Below, piece by piece: positions 1-10,355 of a stretch of 64,000 bases of DNA (positions within the stretch are counted from its first letter, which is position 1; each line of letters begins with the position of its first letter). Under the pieces are notes generated by a model. The model was not told the DNA's origin. It made no database searches and was given only the letters and a program-made list of their open reading frames with translations. The position numbers and the translations under genes are program-made. This DNA comes from Hortaea werneckii (taxonomy: Eukaryota; Ascomycota; Dothideomycetes; Mycosphaerellales; Teratosphaeriaceae), in assembly GCA_037044905.1 (NCBI GenBank), contig JBAOKB010000174.1, positions 124,001 through 188,000 of the forward strand. The letters are read 5' to 3'.

Positions 1-2126
1 TCATGGAGTCGAGGATACCAATGACAGTGTGGATTTGGTCTCGCCAGCTGGAAGCCATTTCAGATGAGGGATTGTTCCTCAAAGACATGATTGGGATCAA
101 AGAGGCTTGAAACAGGAAGTATAGTGCATACCAAGCAGCCATCCGATTATGTTCGTTGGAATGCCAAAACGAGCATATTGACGTGATGCTTTGGTGTGCT
201 TCATGCAGGCATCGACTAATCGCAGTGCCAGTGGGGCTCTCTGGATTGACCGTAGGCTTGCCAGCGCGTTGCTGCAATACGTTCCTGATGACGAATGGCC
301 TGTACATGATAATGCGGAAATTGCGGAAGCGCCACTCCATGATGTTTCTTGAAAGACGATACTTAGGCGGTACCGTCTGCTGATCGTTATGCCACAGCAA
401 TCGCCAGGCTTCAATACGCTGCTCGTCGAGCTGCAAGAGCTCACTTGCCGTAGGAAAATTTACCGAAATGACTTTCGTGTAGATATCGTTCGTCGCGAGG
501 TGAAACCGGGCCTGGGCTGCGACGGCAGAATAAGTAGTAATGCCCGACTTGGCCGGAGGAAGCGATGGCGACACATTGGTCAAATCGCGGTCGTCGACGT
601 TCAAGGGAAGCCCGACCTCAATGCCGTGTGCTGGCCATGACAGAGGACGCCCGAAAGTGACCATTGCTCCGACGGCAAAAACCTGCAAGCACCACCAAAC
701 GCGACGCCTTATTTCCATTGCTAGCGGAGTTATTCTCCAATTTTGGAATTCTTTATGCAGGCCAAGGCCCATTGCCATGTGCAATGCTAAGCCCAAATAA
801 TCTGCAACACGAGGTGAGCGTCCATCGACATGTCTTGCATAGCGTCCCATCTTCAAAGGACTTACTGTATCCGCTGTTAGGCTTGTTTCGCTTCTGAAGG
901 TAGTTGGACATTAGGACTAGGACTTGCACGAGCGGCAAATTGCCACTTTCCAGACTCCCAATCGATATGTTCGCTTTCGCAGCTTCGAAAAGGTCAAGAT
1001 CGCGAGTGACATGTCCAACAGCAGTTGTGAAAAGTCCAATGGCACCAAGCATATATGCCAGAGCGTACCAGCTTCTGCCGCTTGGGCGTGGTATGACTTG
1101 CGTGTATTGGGCCCGAAAGGTCGGTTCATGGACAATAGGGTACGATAAGTGATACACAGCGAAGTACGAATCAATGGCGGCATCAAGATCGATCTCGCCG
1201 ATACGGCGTGCTTCGAACACAGGCGTAGGGACATAGCCTTGCTCGGCCCCGGCATTAGGCTCGAAGGAACTTGCTGTTCGGTGATGGCCGTGCGATGCAC
1301 GCTGGCCTCTATGTTCTGCATCCGGTAAAAGTAGACGCAACATGGCTGCGCCAGACGCCATGCCTAGATATCCAGAACCGCCATCCGTGTCTATGCGCAG
1401 CGAGGCCATACCGTCTGCAACGTTTGGCTCGTCTTCTAGTTCGCTCGTCACAGGAACGTGATGACTTTCATAGTGATCCGCAGAAGACTGTTCATCCCAG
1501 CTGAAGTCGTCAGTCTCTGAAGGTGGCGCTTCAAATTCGTGAGGCATGACATGTGGTTCATTGTTAGACACCTCCGGCAAGACAGGACTTGTTGCGATCT
1601 GCTGGTCAGAATCAAAGTCTTCATCAACATACTGCCAGAGACTGGGAACTTCGGGACATGATGTCAAGTGAGGTGAGTTGTTGAACTCAGTGGGCGTCCA
1701 AATACCTTCCCTTGCTGGGTTAGAGATCTGTGTCAGTGGAGGCGCAAGACTTCCCGATATCGTTGTTCTTTCGCCGCTTGTAGCACCGGGCGCTGGCTCC
1801 CAACCCTTCACAGGCACCGACTGTGAGCTTTGATGTGCTAGTCTGGCCTCGGCCATCTGCGCCCTCTTCTCCATTTGACGTGCGCGCATCTCAGCTTGCC
1901 GAAGTTTCTCTTCAACCGACGTCAAATGTTTCCTCGTAAGAGGTGTCTTAGAGTGCCGTTCGTATAGACAATGCCTCTTGTTCCTTGCACAAGGACCGCA
2001 TTCTGGGAGCTGGCGATCGCATCGCCCTTTGCGGCGTCTGCATTCATTGCAACTCTGATCGTTGAGTCCTAATGCGGAAGCTGAAGGTGCTACGGGTGGC
2101 TGGGTGAGGGGAAGTTGCTGTTCCAT
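1..2126 (-). CDS. Zn2Cys6 transcription factor with fungal-specific middle domain, 3' end cut by the window edge
   Basis: Exons are 866-2126 and 1-801 with a 64 bp GT-AG intron (802-865); about 687 residues are visible and the frame is still open at base 1. The start is the ATG at 2124-2126. A Gal4-type binuclear zinc cluster has cysteines at 26, 29, 36, 43, 46 and 53 (spacing 2-6-6-2-6), followed by a charged likely coiled-coil at about 69-99. The C-terminal part reads as a fungal_trans domain (YFAVYHLSYPIVHEPTF, then YLGLALHMAMGLGLHKEFQ across the splice, then RRRVWW). Family knowledge: such proteins bind CGG-containing sites and usually control catabolic genes. It sits next to the aldolase/kinase pair, so a pathway regulator is plausible but inferred. 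Its promoter contains two TACCTAGGTA palindromes. Confidence 0.9.
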
Positions 2127-2709
2127 CCTTCGTAAAAATGTGCAACGCCAGCTTAATTGACATGTATCAATCTGCAGATCTCCTTACTTTCCAAAGACCC
2201 AAGAACGCATAACTTCTCCAGGCATTGGCGCTTTTGCTCAAGTGGCAAGAGGTGAGGTGGCGGCAACTTGTGAGGCCTCAGGCAAGCTTGCAATTTCGTT
2301 TTTACCTACCTAGGTAGTGCAGGTACCTAGGTATTTACAGGTAAGCTGGAGAAATCATTCGTGAGCTTTATTGGACCGAAGCGCGCTTCCCGCTCGATAT
2401 TACGGTAATTGACAATATTCATTTCGCAAGACACCTCATCCCTGATCGCGTCGATACCGCTGTTCAATGACCACTCTGTTGGCATCGACAATCAGACACC
2501 ACGCAATGGAATATCATTAAAAACAAACCAGCGAACAAAAGCTAAATGATCAAATTGCGAGACAAGTCGTCGCAATACATGACATGCCGTTGTGAAAAAG
2601 TCCAGTTCAGCCTGATAGAAGCAGAACTTTGCTTCAGCCTAAAGGGATGTGACTGACGGTTGATGTTGGGCAGTGGTGGATGCTGAATGTGGAGACAATG
2701 TCATTACAT
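2127..2709. promoter_or_regulatory. Intergenic: promoter of the first regulator and 3' flank of the aldolase
   Basis: No open reading frame of note. It holds two exact copies of the palindrome TACCTAGGTA (2307-2316 and 2324-2333), whose starts are 17 bp apart, about 180-210 bp upstream of the regulator's ATG. The remainder shows nothing I recognise. Confidence 0.5.
2307..2333. repeat. Two copies of palindrome TACCTAGGTA
   Basis: The copies are at 2307-2316 and 2324-2333. The same 10-mer recurs at 47282-47291 and 59413-59422, always between genes. For a random 10-mer well under one copy would be expected in 64 kb. Function unknown. Confidence 0.7.
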
Positions 2710-3632
2710 CTACGCTTTACCAGCAGATCCTATAGCGTGCATCCACTGTTGTGTCAACTGAACCACCTTCTCCACGCCTTCTTCCATGAGTTTCGTGATC
2801 GGCTTCGACGACGCGGCTTGCTTCAGGTACTCGTTGTAATTATCCAGAAGCAATTTGTTGGTGTTGATCTTAGAGACTCCACCCTGAATGCATTTGCTCA
2901 TGACATGCTCTGGAAAGCCGTTGGTCCCATGCAAGACGACCCGCACATTCCTCTTCTTGCAGTAAGCGTAGATGGAGTCTAGCCTTTCGTACTCGAGCAC
3001 TGGTCCTCGCGCACCATATTCTCCATGTACATTGCCGAAGGCTGGAGCGAGGAAGTCCACGCCGGTGTCGATGAACTCTTCAACCTCTTCGGGTGTGGTG
3101 AGCATGCCGCTGAGGTCTGCCGTGTCTGCAATACCATCCTCACCACCTTCGATACGGCCTGGCTCAGCTTCGGTAGCAATGCCTCGCTCGTGGCAATAAG
3201 CGACAAGCTCCTTGGTTTTGGCCAAATTCTCCGCCTTCTCGTGGTGGGACATGTCGACCATAATCGAGTCAAATGGAAGCTTGTCAGCAGCGTGACGTAC
3301 CATGTCTTCGTTCTGACAATGGTCTAGATGTATAGAGATAGGCACGCTGGCTTTCTTTGCTGCTAGTGCTGCAGCCTCTACAATAAGGCCATTGCTAAAT
3401 GTGATTGCCCATGGGAAGACTTGAATGATGAGCGGCGACCGGACTGCCTCTGCAGCTTTGACATACGCAATGATTTGTTCGATGTTGTATCTGCTCATGT
3501 TAGGACGAAAGACTTCCTTCAAGCTGGTTATCTTGAAACATACGCAATAGCAGCAGCGACGCCGTATCCTCCCTTTTCAGCATTAGACAAGATCTGAACG
3601 GTCTTATTGTCGAACAGCTTTGCTTGGCTCAT
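2710..3632 (-). CDS. Class II (zinc) ketose-bisphosphate aldolase-like protein
   Basis: Exons 3544-3632 and 2710-3490 (53 bp intron) give 289 residues, the usual length for this family. The ATG at 3630-3632 starts MSQAKLFDNK; the splice joins AAAIA to YNIEQ. Class II aldolase landmarks are present: catalytic Asp/zinc His in LDHCQ (D86, H87), TEAEPGRIEGGED (137-149) corresponding to the VEAELG-type motif, NVHGEYG (H185) and LHGTNG (H217). The family cleaves ketose (bis)phosphates to a glycerone phosphate and an aldehyde. The phosphate-binding loops differ from bacterial FbaA/GatY: GTN stands where GGS/GAS is usual, and KINTNK replaces KVN-D/A-T-type sequence, so the substrate may not be fructose-1,6-bisphosphate. 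It is transcribed divergently from the DAK-family kinase across 821 bp. No frame problem is seen. Confidence 0.9.
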
Positions 3633-4453
3633 GTTGGCTTTCTTGCCGGAGTAGTTACGAGTCAATGCTAATTTGGACCGGGAGACCGTGTTTGCTACAA
3701 TGGCGTTCGCTCTTCAAGCAAAACAAAGCTGCCTTCTAGAGAAAAAGGTCTCCGCCGGTCCTCAGTCTCATAAAGGTGCTAGTTAGCTTACCAGCGCTGT
3801 AACCTGTTCTCGCTCTACCTTCTTCTGTTCACAAGCTCCTCTTGCGGAACGATGTACCTGCATTGAGGACTCCTTGATCCTCAATCAATTCCCCACTATA
3901 AACGAGGATCAAGTTGAACACCGTCTCGTGGTCGGCGGTCGTGCTGGCTGTGCGAGATCGGCGCTGGGCGAACTTCACCTCAGGCAATTCCGAAAGACTG
4001 GCTGGCACGCACGGCCCAAATCCTGAAGCGTCACTTTCGGTTTCCTGTTTTCATCTCAGGCTTGACACCATTCAGACACTTAGACAGCACGACGACCACC
4101 TTCAACGCTCATCGTGCCCACCATTGTACCCATTTTCTTTTTCTTCCGGGTTCCATAGTGACCCGACGACTGTGTCACGACTCCAAAGAAAGTCGTTCAG
4201 AACAAGATCTTTGCAAACCTCTTCCTTGGCCTAAACTGCTTTCAGCCTGTTCAGTGTACCGCTGTCAAACAGCTCCCAGCAAGTGGGGTCGGTAAAGACT
4301 GTTTTGGCAATTCCCCATGACTTGTTAGAAGTGTAGGTGAAGATGTGTTTGCAAAGATAAGCGCTGTCAGGTTGGTGAGGTTTTCCATCTTATTAGCTCT
4401 ATCCGCATCTCACTTTCTCTGTTCTGTCTTACCCATTCGCAATCTCACACACC
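3633..4453. promoter_or_regulatory. Divergent promoter between aldolase and DAK-family kinase
   Basis: These 821 bp separate the two start codons. They contain nested inverted repeats at 3862-3913 (described separately). The stretch just before the kinase ATG is pyrimidine-rich, as is common in fungal 5' leaders. I see no separate gene. Confidence 0.6.
3862..3913. promoter_or_regulatory. Nested inverted repeats, candidate operator
   Basis: A perfect 10 bp inverted repeat pairs CTTGATCCTC (3873-3882) with GAGGATCAAG (3904-3913) across 21 bp. An overlapping 8 bp pair is ATTGAGGA (3862-3869) and TCCTCAAT (3878-3885). The CTTGATC/GATCAAG halves recur 99-136 bp upstream of the second Zn2Cys6 regulator. 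A regulator binding site is inference. Confidence 0.5.
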
Positions 4454-6298
4454 ATGAGCACCAAGCACTTCTTTCCCAGCACTGAAGGCACAACTGCCTT
4501 GGGCCTTGACTCCCTCGTCGCAAGAAACCAGAATCTAGCCCTCGACACGCCGAACAAGGTCGTATACTCACGGACACACACACCTGATAAGGTCACAGTC
4601 ATCTCTGGAGGAGGCGGTGGGCATGAGCCAGCATGGTCCGGCTACGTTGGTGATGGCATGCTTGCAGCTGCTGTGAACGGAGATGTGTTCGCTAGTCCAG
4701 CCACGAAGCAGATCATGGCTGCCATCAAGCATGTTCCATCTGATGCCGGAATCATTCTTTGCATCACAAACTACACTGGCGACAACCTACACTTTGGTCT
4801 TGCACGCGAGAAGGCATCGGGTCTGGGGCACAAGGTGGCTATTCTGCGAATGACTGACGATGTCGCTTTGGGAAGAGAACAGACGAAGAACACTGGTCGG
4901 AGAGGCCTTGCGGCCAATATGTTCGTTCTCAAGCTGTGCGGAAGTGCATCGCAGGAGGGCTACGACTTTGAGTCGTGCTATAAGATTGGACAGAGTGTGA
5001 ACGATAATGCCGTCACTGTCGGATCGTCTTTAGATCATTGCCATATTCCAGGGCGAGCTCATCATCGCTCCGTGCCTGAAGATACCTACGTGCTTGGGAT
5101 GGGCATTCACAATGAGCCAGGCTTGCACGAAAAGTCACCTATTCCTCCGATCGAGGAAATTGTGACCGACATGCTGAAGTACTGCTTGGATCCCAACGAC
5201 CCTGATAGAGCTTTTGTGGAGTTCAGAAAAGACGACGTTGTGACCCTGCTCATTAACAACTTCGGAGGTATGAGTCAATTCGAGATTGAGGCCCTTACGA
5301 CAGTCACACGACAGCTCCTCAAGAAAGACTGGAATATCGAACCCACGCGCATCTACGCGCAGTGCTTCGAAACGTCATTGAACGCTCCCGGATGGTCACT
5401 CTCATTGGTCAACTTCAGCGGTATCGAGCGCCAGACTCAAACGCCCGTCTCAAAACTTCTCCATCTTCTCGATCTTGACACGCAGGCGCCCGCTTGGCCG
5501 CGAAATGGTTACGCAGACTTCCAGCTTCGTAAAGACAGCGGAAAGGAGCTGGGAGATGGCGCTGAGGAGGAACCGGCCCAGGCGAGTCCCATCGTGAATG
5601 CCAGTCTCATTGAAGCTGGCCTGCGAAACGCTTGCCGAGCCGGAATTGGTGCTGAGCCGGACCTCACCACCTGGGATATTCAAATGGGAGACGGCGATTG
5701 TGGTGAAGCTGTGGAGAACATGTGCAAGAACATCCTGAAGACGCTCGACTCTGGAGTGTGCAAGGATGGGAAGCTTTTCCACATCCTGGACGAGGTGGAG
5801 CACGCTGTGGAAGATGTTGGTGGTACATTGGCAGCTATTATCTCTATCGTGCTAGCCTCATTCACTTCGCAGCTCAAGCTGGCATACGCCAGAAACCCGC
5901 AGAACTTCCAAATGGGCATCGAAAGCGCCAGTAAGGCTGCTGGACAAGCTCTCAAGAACTTGATGGGCTACACCAGTGCGAAGCAAGGCGGCAGGACTGT
6001 GATGGACTCACTGATTCCGTTCTGTGAGTCCATTGAGAGGGATGTGGACCTGAACAAGGCCTGCGAGGCTGCGCAGAGTGGAGCAGACAGCACAAGAGGG
6101 ATGAAGGCCAAGTTTGGCAGAGGTAAGCAATCTTGAGGCCATGCCTAGCCTTGGACTCTAGCTAACATCTTCGCAGCGACTTACGTCGGCGACAAGGGCA
6201 CCCAGTCTAAGCAGACCGCGCCGCCTGATCCGGGTGCTATGGCAGCCGCCATCTTCCTCAAGGGGCTGCGTGATGGTTTGAGGAATGCTTCATCTTAA
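4454..6298 (+). CDS. Dihydroxyacetone-kinase-family kinase (DhaK-DhaL fusion)
   Basis: Exons 4454-6122 and 6177-6298 (54 bp intron) give 596 residues, typical of single-chain ATP-dependent DAKs. The DhaK half keeps the residues known from E. coli DhaK: H57 in GGGGGHEP (H56 there), D110 in NYTGD (D109) and H219 in GMGIHNEPG (H218, which forms the hemiaminal with the ketone). The DhaL half has GDGDCG (412-417) with D413 and D415 for Mg-ATP, and ends TYVGDKG...PPDPGA after the splice. Two departures are visible. W61 replaces the second His of the EP-x-H element, and GGTLAAII (456-463) replaces the usual GGTSGALY element. It is therefore a DAK-family ketose/ketotriose kinase whose exact substrate is open. 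It is divergent from the aldolase, with an SDR downstream on the same strand. Confidence 0.93.
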
Positions 6299-6742
6299 TT
6301 TTCCACTAAAAGCGTTGTCGTGCGTTGTTAGCGAAAGGCTGTAGTTCTAATGCGATTTTCCCAGATAGCTTAGTGTGGTATGAAGCGCTTTCTGTGACAA
6401 GCACGGCAGGTCCTGCTCGGAGCGCGTCTTAGGCACTTCTCACCAACAAGACGCTGCTACAGGTATTGGTTGATGCTTGGCCGATCAACATAGGCGCCCG
6501 GAGTGCCACAGATCGCCTTCGGCAGCTGCCTAGGTCGAACCCCGCACTCACTGTATGGCAGCAGGCGGGGTATTCGGTTTATAATGCTGCAGCTCCAAAG
6601 CAAAGGTAAAGGCAATTGAGATTCGCTCCGAAACTATTCTTCAATGTTTGCCCTTACCAACACGACTACTTAATTGTCTCAGATCGCCGAGCAAGAAGTC
6701 ACTCGCAAATTGATAACCCAAGAATTGCAAGATTCAACCAAA
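6299..6742. other. Intergenic between kinase and SDR
   Basis: A 444 bp gap presumably carries the kinase terminator and the SDR promoter. A GC-rich patch near 6525-6570 is the only noticeable feature. I see no tRNA or ORF. Confidence 0.4.
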
Positions 6743-7590
6743 ATGGCCGGAAAGCTTTCTGGAAAGGTTGCGATCGTCACGGGAGGTGCTGGTGGGTTCG
6801 GCAGAGGAATCGCAGAGAAATTGAAGGCAGACGGCGCGGACGTCATCATTGCGGATTTTGTGGAAGAGGCAGGCCAGAAGACAGCAAGCGAGTTAAACTG
6901 TGAGTTCTGCAAATGCAACGTCACCTCCAGACAGGATTGGGAATCGGCTGTCAAGCTCGCCGATGAGAAGTTTGGGAGGTTGGACTTTGTGATCAACAAC
7001 GCTGGGACTACGTACCGGAACAAGGTAAGTATGGCAATGTGATCAACCGAATCAAAGCTGACTGAGAGGCAGTCAACAAACGATGTGACCGATGAGGACT
7101 TCGACAAGGTATTTTCGGTGAACGTAAAATCCATCTACTACTCCGCCAACGTGATAGTGCCCTACATGCAAAAGAAAGGCACTGGTGGCTCGTTCGTGAA
7201 CATAGCCTCCACTGCCGGCATTCGTCCTAGACCAGGCTTGACGTGGTACAACAGCTCGAAGGCTGCTGTCATTTGCGCTACAAAGACGATGGCGGTCGAG
7301 TATGCGAAAGACAAGATCCGCTTCAACTCGGTCTGTCCAGTCGTCGGCATGGGAACGGGACTGTGAGTGACGAGCCTCTTCCTGACATTGTTATTGCTCT
7401 ACTGATCATCCTCTAGATCCGATTATTCTTGGGAAAGCCGGAGAACGAGAAGGCGTTCATGGCCACGGTCCCGCTTGGGCGTGGCTCGACGCCCAAAGAC
7501 ATTGGCAATGTTTGCTCGTTCCTATGCAGCGACGATGCTGAATTCCTCACTGGAATTGATATGCCCGTGGACGGAGGCCGCTGTGTGTAG
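6743..7590 (+). CDS. Short-chain dehydrogenase/reductase (cluster SDR), with an unresolved exon 2/3 junction
   Basis: Likely exons are 6743-7024, 7073-7362 and 7417-7590, about 248 residues. The start ATG at 6743 gives MAGKLSGKVAIVTGGAGG. Classical SDR motifs are the Rossmann TGGAGGFGRGI, NNAG, the Ser in NIASTAG and the catalytic YNSSK; the end reads DMPVDGGRCV. Intron 1 (48 bp) is clean. For intron 2 the good donor (GTGAGT at 7363) and acceptor (CTCTAG ending 7416) put exon 3 out of frame by one base. The expected continuation LFLGKPENE is in the frame that would follow if one base were missing near 7417-7422. This suggests a single-base deletion, less likely an unusual splice. NAD(P)-dependent oxidation or reduction of a sugar or polyol is inferred from context. 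Confidence 0.82.
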
Positions 7591-8113
7591 AATTCAAGTA
7601 ACTCCGAAGGATTCTTGTCACATGTGTCTTAATCGATAGTCTTCCCGGCCCTGGTGATCTAAGATGAACAATGTATGGTCCAAGCGCTCTTTGAACAGCC
7701 AGCATAGCACGCTCTTCATTGTGCGTAACCTAGAGTGTCGGGCACACAGTGGCAAGACGAAAATCGTGACGACCAGCAGCGTCCACGACAAGACTTATCG
7801 GATGATGTTGTCGTCTTCTTGAAACTCGATAGATGCGACCCAACTCCGCTGCAGCCATTGATGACACATAAGACAGCCATTGCAAGAGCTTTATTCGGTT
7901 CTGGCCTGCGAATCTGCATCACAATACGGAAAATAGCTAGTTTATTCCACGTCACGTGTGAGGGGAAGCCCGAGGCCGATCAAGGTTCGCTCGCTTGTCG
8001 CCGCAAACCTTGATCAATCTTCGGGCCAACACGGCGAAATGATAAGATGCGGCCACTACCTCGTAACCTCGTCACGGGCATGGTGCATGCAGAATATCGG
8101 GGCGTAGGGTACC
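7591..8113. promoter_or_regulatory. Promoter of the second Zn2Cys6 regulator
   Basis: It contains CACGTCACGTG (7948-7958), which overlaps a CRE-like CACGTCA and a CACGTG E-box, and a long imperfect inverted repeat at 7968-8026. No gene is seen. Confidence 0.5.
7968..8026. promoter_or_regulatory. Imperfect inverted repeat upstream of regulator, candidate operator
   Basis: GATCAAGGTT (7978-7987) pairs perfectly with AACCTTGATC (8006-8015). The flanking GCCCGA (7968-7973) pairs with TCGGGC (8021-8026). It lies about 90-145 bp before the regulator's ATG. It shares GATCAAG/CTTGATC halves with the aldolase/kinase promoter repeat; centre-to-centre spacing is about 31 bp here and 34 bp there. Confidence 0.5.
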
Positions 8114-10320
8114 ATGTCGTCTATGGAGCACGGCCATAACGATCGCCCCGCAAATGCTGTTGCCGACGGTGGCATCCGCAAGCCACGAAAATCGCGTGGC
8201 AAAGGCCTGAGGACCACGACTGGCTGGTAAGTCTCTTCTATGCCCGAGACACCATCCATCCACGCCACCACATGGCACCCACGTGCCCGGGGGTAAGGCG
8301 TCGAAATCTCTTTCGCCACCGAAAGCCAAAAGCGTCTCTCATCTGAGTCCATCCATCTCTAACGTCCCACACTACAACAGCGCAATATGTCGAAAGCGGC
8401 ACATGAAATGTGATGAAGTCAAGCCCACTTGTGGACCCTGCTCGAAAGGAAACCGAGAATGCATATACGGAAAGCTACCTACAGCCGAGAGCAGTAGTGG
8501 CAATAGCGACATTGTACCCATTCACCATGTCTACAGCACTGCTGAGCCTTCCACCGTCTCCGCACCGGCGCCCGTACATCCCGCAGTGCGATCGCAGAAC
8601 GCGGTCCCAGCACCACACCGGACGACTCAACATCATCATCAGTCAAGTTTCTCGACAGCATCAGAGCCGAGGTCAGCCTCTCAGATCCAGCAATGGCCGT
8701 CCGATTCCGGGGTGGCGCTGATGAGTCCTGATGATCCCATGCACGTTGCTAGTCCGCGGAGTAGCTACAGCAACTCTACGGGGTACGGCATGGAAGTGGC
8801 GCCTCTGAGATGGTTTGGGCTTCTCGCGGGAGATGCAGCGAGTTCGTCTTTTGAAGTGTCTCCGCTCGACCCTTTAAACGACCCGACGCAAGCTCAGCGG
8901 TCTCATCCTCAGGCCGACGGTGTGCGTCCTCGCGAGCTTTCTACGCCACGATCTATCCCTACTTCTCTGCCCGAAGGTGTAAATTTGCAGGATCCGCACA
9001 AGCTTTTGCAAATATCTGCCATCTCGCCAACGCCACCCAATGGGGCTCCTGATAACGTGGATGAGCGACATTACTGGCAGGCTTCCGAACCCGTACAACT
9101 GAATGGCGAAGAACACGAAGTTTTTCACTACTTCGTGACATCTCTCAGTCTGTGGATTGATCTTTTTGATCCCATGAAGCACTTTTCAACCTTCGTACCA
9201 CATCTGGCATTGCGCAACCAAGGCTTGATGAAAGCTATACTTGCGCTGGGCTCAAGACATTTGTCTATCAAACCTCTACGCGAGGGAGAGTCGAATGTAG
9301 GACGAACTGCAGCCGTACAGTATTACTATGAGACGTTGCAGTACCTTCAATCTGCCATGCGATTCACGTCGTACAAGAACAGCCTAGAGCTTCTGGCGAC
9401 TGTCTTAGTAGTTTCAACGTACGAAATGATAGACGGCGCAGGCAAAGGTTGGGAGCGGCATTTGAAAGGGGTGTTCTGGATCCAGCGCGGCCGCAATATC
9501 AACGGTGAGTCCGGTGGCCTCGAGCAAGCGATCTGGTGGGCATGGCTACGTCAAGACGTTTGGGCCGCCTTTAGAGAACACCGAAGATGCTTCAGCTTCT
9601 TCAAGCCGACTAAACCATATCATGCAATGGACATCTGGGATCTGGCTTCCAAAGTTGTCTACATTTTGGCTCAGTCTGTCAATTATGCGTCAGATGAGGA
9701 GAAGCAAGGTGGCGAAAGAGACCTTTCCGGGCGGATCATAAGGGCAAACACGCTCCTTAATATGCTTGATGAGTGGCGAAAGAACATCAGTATCCACTTT
9801 GAGCCGCTACCTGTTCAAGGTCCCATGGACCGCGCGTTCCGCCCTCTGTGGGTGCATCCCTCTGCGTTTGGGACGAGTATGCAAATGTACAGCATGGCCA
9901 GGATACTGCTCTTGATACATCAACCTGCAGCTGGTGGCTACTTGGAATACCTTGGTAAGTCGTGCTTAAGGGTTTTGAGGGGTTTGGGATTCTTATCAAG
10001 AAGAAGGAAGGAAGGAATTAAACAAAAAGGCAAAATTATGCTCTGAACGTTTTACTGATCATTAAATTATAGGTCGTGACAAGGTCATTAACGAAAGCGT
10101 CGACACTATTGGTGGAATCGCTCTTAAGCTCACAGACAATGCTTCGAGGCTGATGTCTACCCAATGCCTCTTCGCAGCTGGGCTTTATTGCAACGATTCA
10201 GAAAAGCGAAAGTGCATCTCTGAACTCATTACCGACCATTCGCTTCACACTGGATGGCCCTCGAACATGGACTTGGCAGAGGAACTCCAGGTGGAATGGT
10301 CGAAACAGAAACCCGTATGA
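8114..10320 (+). CDS. Zn2Cys6 transcription factor (ARCA-like, Fungal_trans_2 type)
   Basis: Exons 8114-8226, 8381-9954 and 10073-10320 give 644 residues with no frame problem. The first exon is needed because the 154 bp intron splits the zinc cluster: cysteines at 38, 41, 48, 55, 58 and 65 (GCAICRKRHMKCDE...CGPC...CIYG). The acidic-activator-type middle region includes LALRNQGLMKAILALGSRHLS, characteristic of fungal-specific transcription factor domain 2 proteins. It ends head-to-head at its 3' side with an SDR gene, only 35 bp away, inside the catabolic cluster, so it is a good candidate pathway regulator. The inverted repeat in its own promoter would allow autoregulation (inference). Confidence 0.92.
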
Positions 10321-10355
10321 CGTTTCAAGCCAAGACCTCGCTCGGCGCCATATCG

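Noticed and set aside
6520..6580. tRNA-like arm (GGTCGAACCCC)
   Set aside because: The T-arm lacks the GTTCGA core and no matching acceptor or D-arm can be folded.
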